From positions 1-64,000 of the forward strand of contig JANQJU010000048.1 in the NCBI GenBank assembly GCA_028281495.1: a DNA stretch of 64,000 bases, read 5' to 3'. A model generated the notes under the pieces. That model searched no databases. It was given only the letters and a program-made list of their open reading frames with translations, and was not told where the DNA came from. This document shows positions 20,201 through 26,817 of this stretch, piece after piece. The stretch is from SAR324 cluster bacterium (GTDB taxonomy: Bacteria; SAR324; NAC60-12). Each line of letters starts with the position of its first letter. Within the stretch, counting starts at the first letter, position 1. The translations under genes and the position numbers were made by a program.

Positions 20201-21205
20201 CTTGAAAACCTCACAAAGGGCCTCAAATTCAATCGCGTCGCCTAACGAGGTGGCCGTGCCATGAGTTTCGATATATCCGATGGTCGAAGCCTCCACTTCG
20301 GCAAAGTCCAAGGCGTTTCGAATGACCTCGGCTTGGCCTTCGGCGCTGGGAGCCGTGTAACCTACTTTTTGTTGGCCATCGTTGTTTGCTGCCGAACCTT
20401 TGATCACACCGTGGATGGTATCGCCATCCGCAATGGCATCTTCGAGCTTCTTCAACAGCACCACTCCCGCCCCATCTGCAAAAATGGCCCCATTGGCATG
20501 TTCATCAAAGCTTTTGATTTTGCCGTCTGGAGACGCGGTCAGACCTTCTCGATACAAATAGCCTCGCTTTTTGGGATAAGAGACCGAAACCCCTCCGGCC
20601 AAAGCCATTTCACATTCCCCTGTGAGGAGCGACCGACATGCCAGATGTACGGCAAGCAATGAGGTCGAACAGGCGGCATAGAGCGTGAAGCTTGGACCCG
20701 TGAGTCCTAATTTGTAACTCGTGTAAGTACTCAGAGCATCTTTGAAAGACAGTGTGGACGCTTCTGCAAACTGCACGGGATTTTTGAAATTCATCAAGGG
20801 GCTGCGTTGCATCCAATGGTAATTGGTCGAAGCTCCCAAATAGAGACCAATCGCGCCTTCATAATTTTTGGGATTGTAGCCCGCCGCTTCCAGGCTTTCC
20901 CAGCAGCATTCTTGGGCAATTCGAATCTGAGGATCCGTGATTCGGGCTTCGCGTTCCAAATAATTGAAAAACTCGTGGTCGAATTCCTCAATGTTTTCGA
21001 TAAAGCCCCCACACCGGACGTAGGCTGGATCATCCAGCAGGCTTTTTTCAATACCCGATTGCAGCAACTCTTCATCACTGAAAGTGGAAATGCAGTCCTT
21101 GCCTGACTTTATATTTTCCCAAAAGGTTTCGATGTTTCCCGCTTTGGGGAATCTGCCACTCATCCCAATGACGGCGATTTCTAGTCCGGTTCGTTGAGTA
21201 TCCAT
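11201..21205 (-). CDS. Two-module PKS with terminal C domain: KS-(AT remnant)-KR-ACP-KS-AT-KR-ACP-C
   Basis: About 3334 residues. ATG at 21205 overlaps the TAA of the acyl-CoA dehydrogenase by 1 nt and has GGAAAG upstream. Module 1: KS ~8-430 (AACSTSLLAVH), KS-AT linker, a degenerate AT region that stops before any GHSxG serine, post-AT linker (LPTYAFQKKRFWLD), KR (GGLGGIG near 1003; AYAAANAYMD), ACP (LGATSLHIV near 1305). Module 2: KS ~1370-1790 (GCSTSLVAIH), AT ~1890-2190 (GYSFGEY; TAAHS where malonyl ATs have HAFH), KR (GGIGGIG near 2533), ACP (LGGDSLKAIT near 2840). The C-terminal C domain has HHIITDG near 3023. Module 1 should be served by the free-standing AT at 33855-35120 with amino- or hydroxymalonyl-ACP. 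The C domain should pass the chain to a PCP of 28808-32914. Two repeat arrays lie in linkers. Confidence 0.93.
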   Translation of the reverse strand: MDTQRTGLEIAVIGMSGRFPKAGNIETFWENIKSGKDCISTFSDEELLQSGIEKSLLDDPAYVRCGGFIENIEEFDHEFFNYLEREARITDPQIRIAQECCWESLEAAGYNPKNYEGAIGLYLGASTNYHWMQRSPLMNFKNPVQFAEASTLSFKDALSTYTSYKLGLTGPSFTLYAACSTSLLAVHLACRSLLTGECEMALAGGVSVSYPKKRGYLYREGLTASPDGKIKSFDEHANGAIFADGAGVVLLKKLEDAIADGDTIHGVIKGSAANNDGQQKVGYTAPSAEGQAEVIRNALDFAEVEASTIGYIETHGTATSLGDAIEFEALCEVFKPTSKMGFCGIGSVKSNIGHLDTAAGVAGLIKTLLALKHKVIPPSINFHSPNRKLNLAESPFYLNNALVPFEDIEGVRRAGVSAFGFGGTNVHVIVEDYEPERVTYPVLPGYLINLSAKNPVSLESAKKKLASFLKRNFDSDLSQVTYTLDVGRACFEERYSIVVEDTREAISQLSQPLQPQESPREAYQLALHFAPIEDFSFLKGFITLVGFQEHLHEALSAVSEAAAVSYNDLVNLHGLEVPSRKAAYELILLYSLHRFIEDLGIPFEKYDDSLLSRVCQEELSLSSAFQELHHGSRNIFRTDTNDEQSPQGGPRLTLGGEALLRFDPEGASKGKTAYTGLLELLRFHILAGGTVHWDVFYQDNPIQKIPLPTYAFQKKRFWLDSEEVADAGNAVANAGSTAADAGRTVAGTGSAVVKRPNLETWFYEPTWVEKSHTTSAPTRNEGWLVFIGDDETGFDLMTRLKSKHNHRITWVKKGTTFHQKNESEFEINPENLDDLNQLLTSLNTSNFQFQNILHTWGLHPDPNLNEGIYFLVNFAKALADAGITRNIHLNLVALNVFQVKTREPLIVENSPLVAIHKTLPQEFPNITSTLFDIDAASITPWVSELLSFTKDTVVAYRSGQRFIRVFETTNPVSPKGHAHNAQEAANLLSHPIKKGETYLITGGLGGIGYRMAKYFAQHSVNLILLSRSTLPAESEWADCLEKEGNTKLSYQIRRLQDLKQGKAHVEFKSVDIANSHQTTRVFQEILEQYSTIKGVIHAAGIVRTASAETAIVSLKREHFSEQFAPKIAGTLNLARLLQDCPLDFFIAVSSLSPILGGLGFTAYAAANAYMDALITQIAQERPSQRWQTINWADWQYAGPKQEQHFIPKAIEQLELTEAEGIETLKRVLKSNLQNIVISSGDLNQRMDLWIKKHEDPAHPTIPEKPVVQRDVDSMDIGPAIETIWLKFFDKESVDKDCNFFDLGATSLHIVQVHAEIVKYLDHYFSIDLMFEYPTIRSLTQGIEAVLGLRTTEPSLALPQRTSNPGQGRHQEIAIIGMAGEFPQSANIEEFWQNLANGHDCITDFTDDELIAAGIKPEEVCQASYVKSKGIMADAETFDAELFGYSVSDAQTMDPQLRKFHECVGAALEDAGYQASDLENVGVYAGASPNLYWQVLSTLSETAGPASSFLTSLLNDKDSLATQISYNFDFTGPSINVFTGCSTSLVAIHLACEDLRTQKAGVAIAGGISIDQPVTTGYLYQEGMLFSKSGRCHTFDEKADGMLFGDGMGVLILKPLEQALADKDNIHCVIKGSAINNDGRQKIGYTAPSIGGQVRVIHDALSNAGASPESVSYIECHGTATKLGDKIEISSIKRAYNFSKEQGCYIGSAKTNFGHLNAASGVTGMIKTALALKHRQIPPHLHFDQPNQEIDFEGAAVKIPTTLIPWKADICRAGVSSFGIGGTNAHVILEEAPSVESPSDSSNVHLSSSHLSSTHLSSTHLSSTHLSSTHLLVLSARGEEALETMSQNLADVLERESSVALHDVAFTLGVGRTRYKQRRSLVCQTREDALLQLRGESKKRTFTVHADTERQKLVLLFPGNGSQYVGMGWELYQKSRCFRESMDVCFDTLRKLTGEDYESVLYPENQAESEGKLSQMTFSQPLIFAFEYSLAKLLAEYGLAGDVWVGYSFGEYVAACLAGVFSLEDGLYLVSERGKLMDSLPSGGMLSVPLEEAPLNDLLSEFNQTQPQEAHASIAIINSGSCVVAGSQQGIRQLAKFLRRQQLMCMPIDIATAAHSEALDNILSSFQTVVQQVQLNRVDCPFMSSTTGNWVEPEQLVNVQYWVDQLRRPVRFAACIEQLKQQAQTVFLEVGPGRDLSALISRQFPIEEARIRIVNTVKGKNQEIGDYEYLLGAIGQLWANGLNVNWERLTASCAKRISLPTYPYERVSFEQNLNLEELLVRQTQTTPPIVELSKWFYQVEWRSQHVTLDTEEETSSNWLIFDTEVNYSKTFETKIAKAGIQIQTVFQANSYKQMGAVFTVRPEAPEDYVQLWKALDQADALPDVIYHFWSTEDLSGSEIDAAYYGGFYSLLFLMKAVSQTHKHHQIKLKIISTQTQSVLGDEDIRPIKAPVLAAANVISQEYSFVDCSCIDLEAKELVDGRIDALIEESKTNQADKFIAFRGRKRWVKHYTQRALPPTETPAFKKEGVYLITGGIGGIGSIIATHLANNYNAKLILTCRSKLPERSEWAALLDHADTTEKLKGRIQTIQALEAVTPHLIVEAVNVADARAMEDLITRSEKQWGAINGVIHAAGIIGGDTYQLMRDLRVEDCEQHFESKVNGTLVLDQLFANRKIDFFLTTSSISTVLGGLGYFAYAGSNTFLDQLAEWKAQTNQSHWKTVCFSDWKYWTHKDSKIGVSIAEQAMLPEDGITCIERVLTHRVAGPLAHSLTDLQARIDQWVHLKSTEADASSFETTPLKPRPKLSSDFEAPHSTNEIALAQIWQEMFNLSEVGVLDDYFELGGDSLKAITLTSLVHNKLNHQLSVKEIFDYPNIRKLALFLDQTLQHHHVTIPVAPPAKSYPLSSAQKRMFFINMLHPESISYNDTSVSTLMGILDVERFRNAFQLLSHRHEIFRTVITLVENEPQQMILDEVRIPLTILDSTENSEAMISDLIQPFDLNTAPLFRVYLLKKSNEEHVLVFDLHHIITDGVSYDIIVSELLKLYNGETLPELKLQYKDYAVWQNSDAFQQFVEPQKKYWLACYADETPNSRLPYDKEPNSETMTGKSFSFQLGSELTEKIKSLGRSRSITLYNMLLSTYFVLLHRYSGEQNIVIGTPVTGRSNEELQKIVGMFINTLPLKNRISPDQSFLEIITEVQKTSIEAFSNQDYPIDQLIYELGLHGKQKGDLFNAVFAMQMEGNSIEWGALKILPYPYDHKRAQFHILLRAFEADDQIECAFEFAKELFHLKTIQDQAKHFEQILEQVVENPEMRIEDLKFASQFTVTHTVAEQLLGGDF
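15717..15796. repeat. 15-bp tandem repeat (about 5 units) in KS2-AT2 linker
   Basis: Near-perfect copies of AGATGGGTGCTAGAT encode HLSST pentapeptides just after the second KS and before the AT linker. It is in frame. The high copy identity points to recent expansion. Confidence 0.92.
18953..19036. repeat. 21-bp tandem repeat (4 units) after AT remnant of module 1
   Basis: Four diverged 21-bp units encode Ala/Gly-rich heptapeptides (EVADAGN, AVANAGS, TAADAGR, TVAGTGS) in the linker between the post-AT segment and the KR region of the PKS. Confidence 0.85.
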
Positions 21206-22356
21206 TAAGCTTCTTTCCAATTCTTATCGTAAAATGTGTGTAAGGCATGTAACGCCACCATGTTTTGTAGGACTTGTGCCGTTCCTTCGATCACCTCCAA
21301 GGACTTGGCTTCTTTAAAGAGCCGGGACACGGCATAGTCTTCAGAAATCCCTTTGGCTCCAAACACCTGAACGGCATGTTCGCTCACCGTTGTTGCCACG
21401 CGAGCACAAAACACTTTGGCCATTGAGGTTTCCACCGTGGCATCCAAGTGTTTGTTTTGTCTTTTTTCGGCCACGGCTTTGCACATGGCCCAAGCCGCCT
21501 GATATTCGATCACCGAATCGCTGATCAACCGCTGCACCGGTTCAAGCTGACAAATCTTTTGACCAAACTGTTTTCGTCTTCGGGAGTAATTCACCATCTG
21601 CTGCAACGCCGCCTGAGCCACCCCCACACTTCCCCAAGCCACACAATGCCTTCCATGATCCAACGCCGTATTGGCAATGCAGTTGAACCCCGAACCGAGC
21701 CGCCCCAACACACTTTGCTTTCCAAGCTTCACTGCGGAAAACGTAATGATTCCTAAGTGCGAAGCCCGGCTCGCCATCATGTTTTTAATGGGGTCAACGT
21801 GAATGCCTTCAGTGTTCCGATCCACCAAAAAAGCAGACACTTCCGCATCATTTTCTGCGTTGCGGGCGAAGACGAGGAATAAATCAGCAATACCGGCAAA
21901 GCTGATCCATTTTTTCACTCCATTGAGTTCAAATCCGTCGGACTTGACGGCATAGGTCGTTTGCACAGCGTTCGCATCACTGCCCACTTCTGGTTCACTC
22001 AAGGCAAATGCCGCTAGGGTTTCACCTGAAGCCAAATCCGAGAGATAGCGTTGTTTTTGATGATCCACACCCCATCTCACGATGGATTCTCCCACCAACG
22101 CTGCATGCACGGTGATGAGTTCACGCAAGGAATTGTAGGTAGCCCCACACGTCCGGATGAATTCGCCATACTCGGGTGCAGGCAATGCAATCCCTCCATA
22201 CTCTTTGGGCAGATTCGGAGCTAAAAAACCGAGCTGGCCCAACTCACGGACCAGTTGACGATCCATCCCTTGCTGTTGTTCGTAATCGGAGACCTTGGGA
22301 AGTATTTGTTCTTCGCAATATCGCTCAAAATTTTGCAGAAAGGCTTCCTGATACAT
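21205..22356 (-). CDS. Acyl-CoA dehydrogenase-type oxidase for hydroxymalonyl-ACP
   Basis: 383 residues, ATG at 22356, 3 nt after the stop of the ACP gene. Acyl-CoA dehydrogenase signatures: FALSEPEVGSDANA, WISFAGIADLFLVFAR, RRRKQFGQKICQLEPVQ, QVFGAKGISEDYAVSRLFKE, EVIEGTAQV. Flavoproteins of this class (FkbI, ZmaE) oxidise the ACP-bound glyceryl-derived aldehyde stage to (hydroxy)malonyl-ACP. Its position directly between the ACP and the PKS, with FkbH just upstream, assigns it to the glycerate-derived branch. The second dehydrogenase at 44844-45989 pairs with the Ser branch. This assignment rests on gene order and could be reversed. Confidence 0.88.
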   Translation of the reverse strand: MYQEAFLQNFERYCEEQILPKVSDYEQQQGMDRQLVRELGQLGFLAPNLPKEYGGIALPAPEYGEFIRTCGATYNSLRELITVHAALVGESIVRWGVDHQKQRYLSDLASGETLAAFALSEPEVGSDANAVQTTYAVKSDGFELNGVKKWISFAGIADLFLVFARNAENDAEVSAFLVDRNTEGIHVDPIKNMMASRASHLGIITFSAVKLGKQSVLGRLGSGFNCIANTALDHGRHCVAWGSVGVAQAALQQMVNYSRRRKQFGQKICQLEPVQRLISDSVIEYQAAWAMCKAVAEKRQNKHLDATVETSMAKVFCARVATTVSEHAVQVFGAKGISEDYAVSRLFKEAKSLEVIEGTAQVLQNMVALHALHTFYDKNWKEA

Positions 22357-22359
22357 GGA

Positions 22360-22605
22360 CTACACCCGTTTTCTGGCGATCAACTGAAGGATTGCATTCA
22401 CACTGGAAAAATTTTGGATATCAAAATCTTCATCTTCCAAAGTGAGTTGAAATTCACTTTCAATAAAAGCCACCAGCTTCATCGCGAATAGAGAATTGAC
22501 AAACCCCAGCTTAAAAATATCGTCATCGTCACTAAAAGGGTTCTCTTCTTCAAACACAATCAAATGCCCATTGATGAAATTCCGTATTAACTCTTTTTGT
22601 TCCAT
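22360..22605 (-). CDS. Free-standing ACP for glyceryl/hydroxymalonyl unit
   Basis: 81 residues. The phosphopantetheine site is Ser38 in KLGFVNSLFAMKLV, the GxVNSLFA signature of FkbJ/ZmaD-type carriers that hold methoxy-, hydroxy- or aminomalonyl units rather than ordinary PKS ACPs. ATG at 22605 has GAGG ~11 nt upstream. It lies between the FkbH-like gene and the acyl-CoA dehydrogenase, separated from FkbH by a spacer containing a 14-bp repeat array. Confidence 0.93.
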   Translation of the reverse strand: MEQKELIRNFINGHLIVFEEENPFSDDDDIFKLGFVNSLFAMKLVAFIESEFQLTLEDEDFDIQNFSSVNAILQLIARKRV

Positions 22606-22620
22606 TTTTAATCAATCCTC

Positions 22621-22731
22621 GGTTGGTTCTGATCGGTTAGGTTTTATCGGTTGGTTCCTATCGGTTGGTTCCTATCGGTTGGTTCTTATCTATTGATTTC
22701 TACCTATTGGTTCTTAATCTATTGATTCAGC
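22621..22731. repeat. 14-bp tandem repeat (about 8 units), intergenic
   Basis: About eight copies of GGTTGGTTCYTATC, the last three more diverged (TATTGATTTCTACC and relatives), fill most of the 167-nt spacer between the FkbH-like and ACP genes. A 14-bp unit would break a reading frame, which fits its non-coding location. No other element was seen in the spacer. Confidence 0.9.
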
Positions 22732-22772
22732 TATCGATCTATAGAACAACTACTGGATGCTATTTCCATTTT

Positions 22773-23801
22773 CTAAATTTTGACATAGTTCAAATTTATG
22801 TAGCTGGGATATTCAGGGATATTCGTTAGATCGTTCTCAAGAATCGTCAATTCTTCGTCAGTTTGAACTTCCTTAAAATTTGCAAACCGGTACGTGATAT
22901 ACATCATGCGATTGCGATCTGTCTTTTTAAACCAAGCCCGAAGTTTCACTTGGTTGTCATGCGCCATTTTTAAAAGATACGTGATCAATACGGATCCCAC
23001 CCCCCGTGACATCACTCGGCAGGACATCAACAACAGATCGATATTAAAAACCTTTTCCAATTTATGGATCAAACACAACCCAATCTTTCCATACGGTCCA
23101 TATTTGTCTGTGAGTTCACAGACCACCAGTTCATAGTCTGGGTCCTCCAGCAATTCCTGCAATTGCTCATAGCTGTAGGTGATCCCGGTGGTATTCAGTT
23201 GATTGGTCCGTAGTGTGAGTTCCTCAGCACGTTTTAAATCCAACAACGAAGCTTTCGTAATGCTCAATTTCATCCCAAGACTGGACAGAAAAGCGTTGGA
23301 TGGCCCCTCAAACTCTTGCTCGGCTTGCTTCCTAACAACCTCCTGTTGATAGATTTTACGGCGTAAATGCGACTCATCCGTAATAAAGCGAGGATTGAGT
23401 CTCTTATTCTCCAGTAGAGTTTGGTAATCTTTGGCATCGACACAGTCCACTTCGGGATACACACTATGCACTTCTTCTCGTTCATAGATTTGGTCATCTA
23501 CAAACATGAAGGTATCTTTAGAAAGATTGAGTTCCTTTGAGATAGTTTCGATGCTTTTGGATTTTGGATTCCAATTGACTTGTGGATAAAGAAAGTAGTC
23601 GTAGAGTTCAAACTCTTTGAGTTTATCTAAAGCCAATACTTCATTTTTGCTTGCAATCGATTGTAAGATTCCTCGACGATCTAGCTCATGAATGACTGTT
23701 CTAATCTCGGGTTTTAGCTCCAGTTGGTCTTGTTCCAGTAGGGTGCCATCCCATAGAGTGTTGTCCAAATCCCAAACTACACATTTAATGTCTTTTTGCA
23801 T
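22773..23801 (-). CDS. FkbH-like HAD-superfamily glyceryl-ACP synthase
   Basis: 342 residues. I chose ATG at 23801, 7 nt after the stop of the peptidase-ABC gene and with AAGGGA just upstream. The longer frame would overlap that gene. HAD motif I is VVWDLDNTLWDG. Further features are ASKNE, FVDDQIYEREE and a C-terminal GNAT-like region (RTNQLNTTG, DKYGPYGKIGL, SCRVMSRGVG). FkbH proteins take 1,3-bisphosphoglycerate, dephosphorylate it and load the glyceryl group onto a dedicated ACP, the first step to methoxy- or hydroxymalonyl-ACP. No O-methyltransferase is present in the window, so the unit is predicted to stay hydroxymalonyl, as in zwittermicin. Confidence 0.94.
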   Translation of the reverse strand: MQKDIKCVVWDLDNTLWDGTLLEQDQLELKPEIRTVIHELDRRGILQSIASKNEVLALDKLKEFELYDYFLYPQVNWNPKSKSIETISKELNLSKDTFMFVDDQIYEREEVHSVYPEVDCVDAKDYQTLLENKRLNPRFITDESHLRRKIYQQEVVRKQAEQEFEGPSNAFLSSLGMKLSITKASLLDLKRAEELTLRTNQLNTTGITYSYEQLQELLEDPDYELVVCELTDKYGPYGKIGLCLIHKLEKVFNIDLLLMSCRVMSRGVGSVLITYLLKMAHDNQVKLRAWFKKTDRNRMMYITYRFANFKEVQTDEELTILENDLTNIPEYPSYINLNYVKI

Positions 23802-23808
23802 ATTCCCT

Positions 23809-26800
23809 TCATGTGGCCAGTTGGCCCATTTCCAGATTGATGATTCGATCTGCCACTGAGAAATACTGTTGATCATGAGAAACCACGATCACACATTTCC
23901 CCAGGCTTTTGAGATCTGATAAGAGGGTTTCATAAAAATATTTCCTAAATTCTACATCTTGATCAGCAGCCCACTCGTCAAACAGGTAAATGGGCCTATC
24001 CTCTAAATAACTTGCAATAAGCGCAAGTCTTTTTCTTTGCCCAGTGGATAGATTGGTTGTACTAAACACTCCATTTTTAATGGTGATTTTATTATCCAAT
24101 CTAAATTGCTGTATCAACGTGTCAATCTCCTCTACTTTATCATGCAGATCCACCCCATAAAGGCGGTCAAATAAGTGATAATCAGCAAAGACAATACTGA
24201 AGTGATCTCTTAAAATATCAGGAGGAATGGCTTGTCCTCCTAACTTCAAATCTCCAGAATCAGGAGAATAAAGTCCTGAGATTATTTTCGCGAGTGTGGT
24301 TTTACCACTGCCATTTCCGCCCGTGATAAAAATGATTTCTCCAGAAGAAAAACTAGCGCTGATGGGACCAATACTGAATCGATTTTCGCTCTCATAACTA
24401 TAACGAATCTGATCCAGTTCGAGTTTGACTTCCTGATGGTAGTCTGAATTTGCAGAAGGCTGTTCGAGTTTGCTCACATCCAGACCTATGATTTCATTGA
24501 TCCGTTGCCAACTTATCTTTGCCATGGAGACAAACGGAACGGCATTCAAGATCTCATTCACTGGCCCCGTCATATATAAAAAAACGAGAACATAGTTCCG
24601 GATCTCCACATTGCCGATATCACGAAAGATGCTGGGAAAAGCAAACGTGACAAAACCAATCACGATCACAAATAGGATTTCACCAATGATAAATATATTC
24701 GAAAAGCCAATTTCTCCTTTGATCCTCAACGAGGTGTATTCCTTACAGACTTTGACAAAACCGGCTTTAAAATCTCGGCTTTTTTTCTGGTTGATTTTGA
24801 GTTCTTTAAATCCATGAACGACATCTGAAATCAGACGAAAAAAAAGATTCTGAATATTCCTGGCCTCATTCCAAACGGCTTCTGCACGTGCCGATACAAT
24901 ATGGTATAACAAAGTCACCACAAAAATAATCGCAAACGAAAGCATGAACCCATAAACATTGATGATCGCCAGATAGATAAAACACCAAATCAAAGTAATG
25001 AATGCGGTAAAACTGGTGATGGCAGTGTTGATAACACCGCTTAAGGTTTCTGTGTCATTGTTCAATACCGATTCGAGTTTGCCTTTTTCGATTGTTTCGA
25101 AGTTTTGATAAGTGATTTGCAGAATCTTTTCGATCAGGAGGATCCGTTTTTCATATAGGAAATTGTTGGCAGCATTGATCAGTCCGTAGCGTAACGATTT
25201 TTGAGTCGACAGATACAATAGGATGGCACACACAAAAAAGAAGAGTACTCCCGATTCAATCGGCTGATCATCGATCAGCGCTTGATTGATGACAAAAATA
25301 ATAAATGCATTTCCAAATCCGCTAAAAAAACTGAGAAACAATAAAATGATAAAGAAGTGTCGTTTTTTGGGCCGAAGATTGTAAACCGTGTAGTAGAGAA
25401 AAAATAATCCAACAAATGCCAGAAAACTGAACAAGGCGGGTAAAACACTGGAAGGTGCCCACACTTGAATAAACGGCCAAGGGTGCCCATTGAAGATGAG
25501 ATTGGGCAGCTTATACACGGCATACCCTGTCAAGAGGAAACCCAGCACTGACACCCCAATGCTGACCCAGGCATTTGACCTTTTGGCAAGATACGCGTCG
25601 CTTTCTCTGAGAAACACCAAATGGATCAACAAGCCCACCAACACGAGTGCATTGAAGATCAAAAATGCCGTAGCTACTGATGCAATTTGGTCCACTTTCT
25701 TAAAGTAGGTTGTTTGTTGATTGTCGGCTTCATGCCCTCTCAACTGGTTGAATAATTCGACGGCTAAATATTGGGTCAAAGGCGTGTTCAGATTTCCAAT
25801 AACCGAGACTCCCAATGCCTCCTCTGGACTGAAAATGATGTGAGACGAGTAATTGGGATTGGCCCCTTGATGCGACAATATGCCCTGCCCCCTCTGCTCC
25901 ACACTCCATCCATAGGCATAAGAAGTGCCATCCAAATCAGGCGGTACATGACGAAACGCCGTTTGGGATTTGGCGATCAGATTCGGAAACGGGCTGACTT
26001 CCGGTTGGAGTTGAATCTTCAGCCACCGTTCCAGATCCTTTGCTGTGGAAACAATATATCCGGCTGGTGCATTTCCATCATAAGGAGGCGCTTCGTAAGG
26101 GGCTGGTGATAAAAAACGATACTTGTATCCCGTTGCCAATTCGGCTTTGCGCTCTTGCCCCTCCTTCACGTAAGTCTGAGTTAATTCCAGTGGCTCAAAG
26201 ACTTCTGATTCCATGAATTCTGCATATTTTCTTCCTGACACGATTTCAATCAGAAGCCCCAATACATCATAGTTCACGGTGGCATACTCAAAGGTTGTTC
26301 CGGGTTTGTATTTGAGTGGCATTTGCATGACGGCTTCGATGGTTCGAGCCAGTGCGCCTTCCCCTTCTGCCATCGGAATCAAGCCAATCGAATTTTCGTT
26401 GATGCCACTGGTATGGCTTAAAAAATCCGAAACGAAGGGGATCACCTCTTTCCCTTCATACCTCAGCTTCAGCCAGGGAATGTATTTGGTAATTGGGTCA
26501 TCCAGCGAAACTTTGGATTGAGACTCTAATAATAAAATTGCAAGGGCTGTGAAGGCTTTACTATTGGAGCTGAGTTCAAAGGCAGTATTGGCCGAAACCC
26601 GTTCGTTGTGTTCATTGGCACGCCCATAACCTTTGATGGTGCTGCTGCCGTCTTTCAGGATCACAACGGCCAATCCTGGAATGTTGGCACGTTCCATCGT
26701 TTCTTGAACCAGGGTGTCAATTTCCAATGCGCTCAGTTCACTGGCAAAAGCAGGCATCGAAAACGATAAAACTACAGCCAATAACCAGCCGATTCCGGCG

Positions 26801-26817
26801 AGTTTATTCATCATCAT
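23809..26817 (-). CDS. Fused periplasmic S12 peptidase and ABC exporter (ZmaM/ClbP-type prodrug activation)
   Basis: 1002 residues from the first of three consecutive ATGs at 26817, which overlaps the carbamoyltransferase stop by 4 nt. A Sec signal peptide (cleavage after AFA, residue ~25) leads to a beta-lactamase-like S12 peptidase. The nucleophile motif is Ser84-N-S-Lys87, and the catalytic Tyr178 lies in EYATVNYD. Three membrane helices follow (~390-500), as in ClbP, then a half-size ABC exporter membrane domain. The nucleotide-binding domain has Walker A GGNGSGKTT, signature LSTGQRKRLAL and Walker B IYLFDEWAADQD, of the cyclic-peptide exporter type. In zwittermicin, ZmaM has this same fusion. 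ClbP and XcnG have only the peptidase plus helices. Predicted role: export the N-acyl-D-Asn precursor and cleave the cap in the periplasm. Confidence 0.94.
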   Translation of the reverse strand: MMMNKLAGIGWLLAVVLSFSMPAFASELSALEIDTLVQETMERANIPGLAVVILKDGSSTIKGYGRANEHNERVSANTAFELSSNSKAFTALAILLLESQSKVSLDDPITKYIPWLKLRYEGKEVIPFVSDFLSHTSGINENSIGLIPMAEGEGALARTIEAVMQMPLKYKPGTTFEYATVNYDVLGLLIEIVSGRKYAEFMESEVFEPLELTQTYVKEGQERKAELATGYKYRFLSPAPYEAPPYDGNAPAGYIVSTAKDLERWLKIQLQPEVSPFPNLIAKSQTAFRHVPPDLDGTSYAYGWSVEQRGQGILSHQGANPNYSSHIIFSPEEALGVSVIGNLNTPLTQYLAVELFNQLRGHEADNQQTTYFKKVDQIASVATAFLIFNALVLVGLLIHLVFLRESDAYLAKRSNAWVSIGVSVLGFLLTGYAVYKLPNLIFNGHPWPFIQVWAPSSVLPALFSFLAFVGLFFLYYTVYNLRPKKRHFFIILLFLSFFSGFGNAFIIFVINQALIDDQPIESGVLFFFVCAILLYLSTQKSLRYGLINAANNFLYEKRILLIEKILQITYQNFETIEKGKLESVLNNDTETLSGVINTAITSFTAFITLIWCFIYLAIINVYGFMLSFAIIFVVTLLYHIVSARAEAVWNEARNIQNLFFRLISDVVHGFKELKINQKKSRDFKAGFVKVCKEYTSLRIKGEIGFSNIFIIGEILFVIVIGFVTFAFPSIFRDIGNVEIRNYVLVFLYMTGPVNEILNAVPFVSMAKISWQRINEIIGLDVSKLEQPSANSDYHQEVKLELDQIRYSYESENRFSIGPISASFSSGEIIFITGGNGSGKTTLAKIISGLYSPDSGDLKLGGQAIPPDILRDHFSIVFADYHLFDRLYGVDLHDKVEEIDTLIQQFRLDNKITIKNGVFSTTNLSTGQRKRLALIASYLEDRPIYLFDEWAADQDVEFRKYFYETLLSDLKSLGKCVIVVSHDQQYFSVADRIINLEMGQLAT

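Noticed and set aside
21205..22356. Fatty-acid beta-oxidation operon
   Set aside because: The acyl-CoA dehydrogenases and hydroxyacyl-CoA dehydrogenase lack thiolase and hydratase partners and are interleaved with free ACPs, FkbH and synthases.
22621..22731. Possible CRISPR array or iteron origin
   Set aside because: The 14-bp units are head-to-tail with no spacers, no cas genes and no replication initiator nearby.
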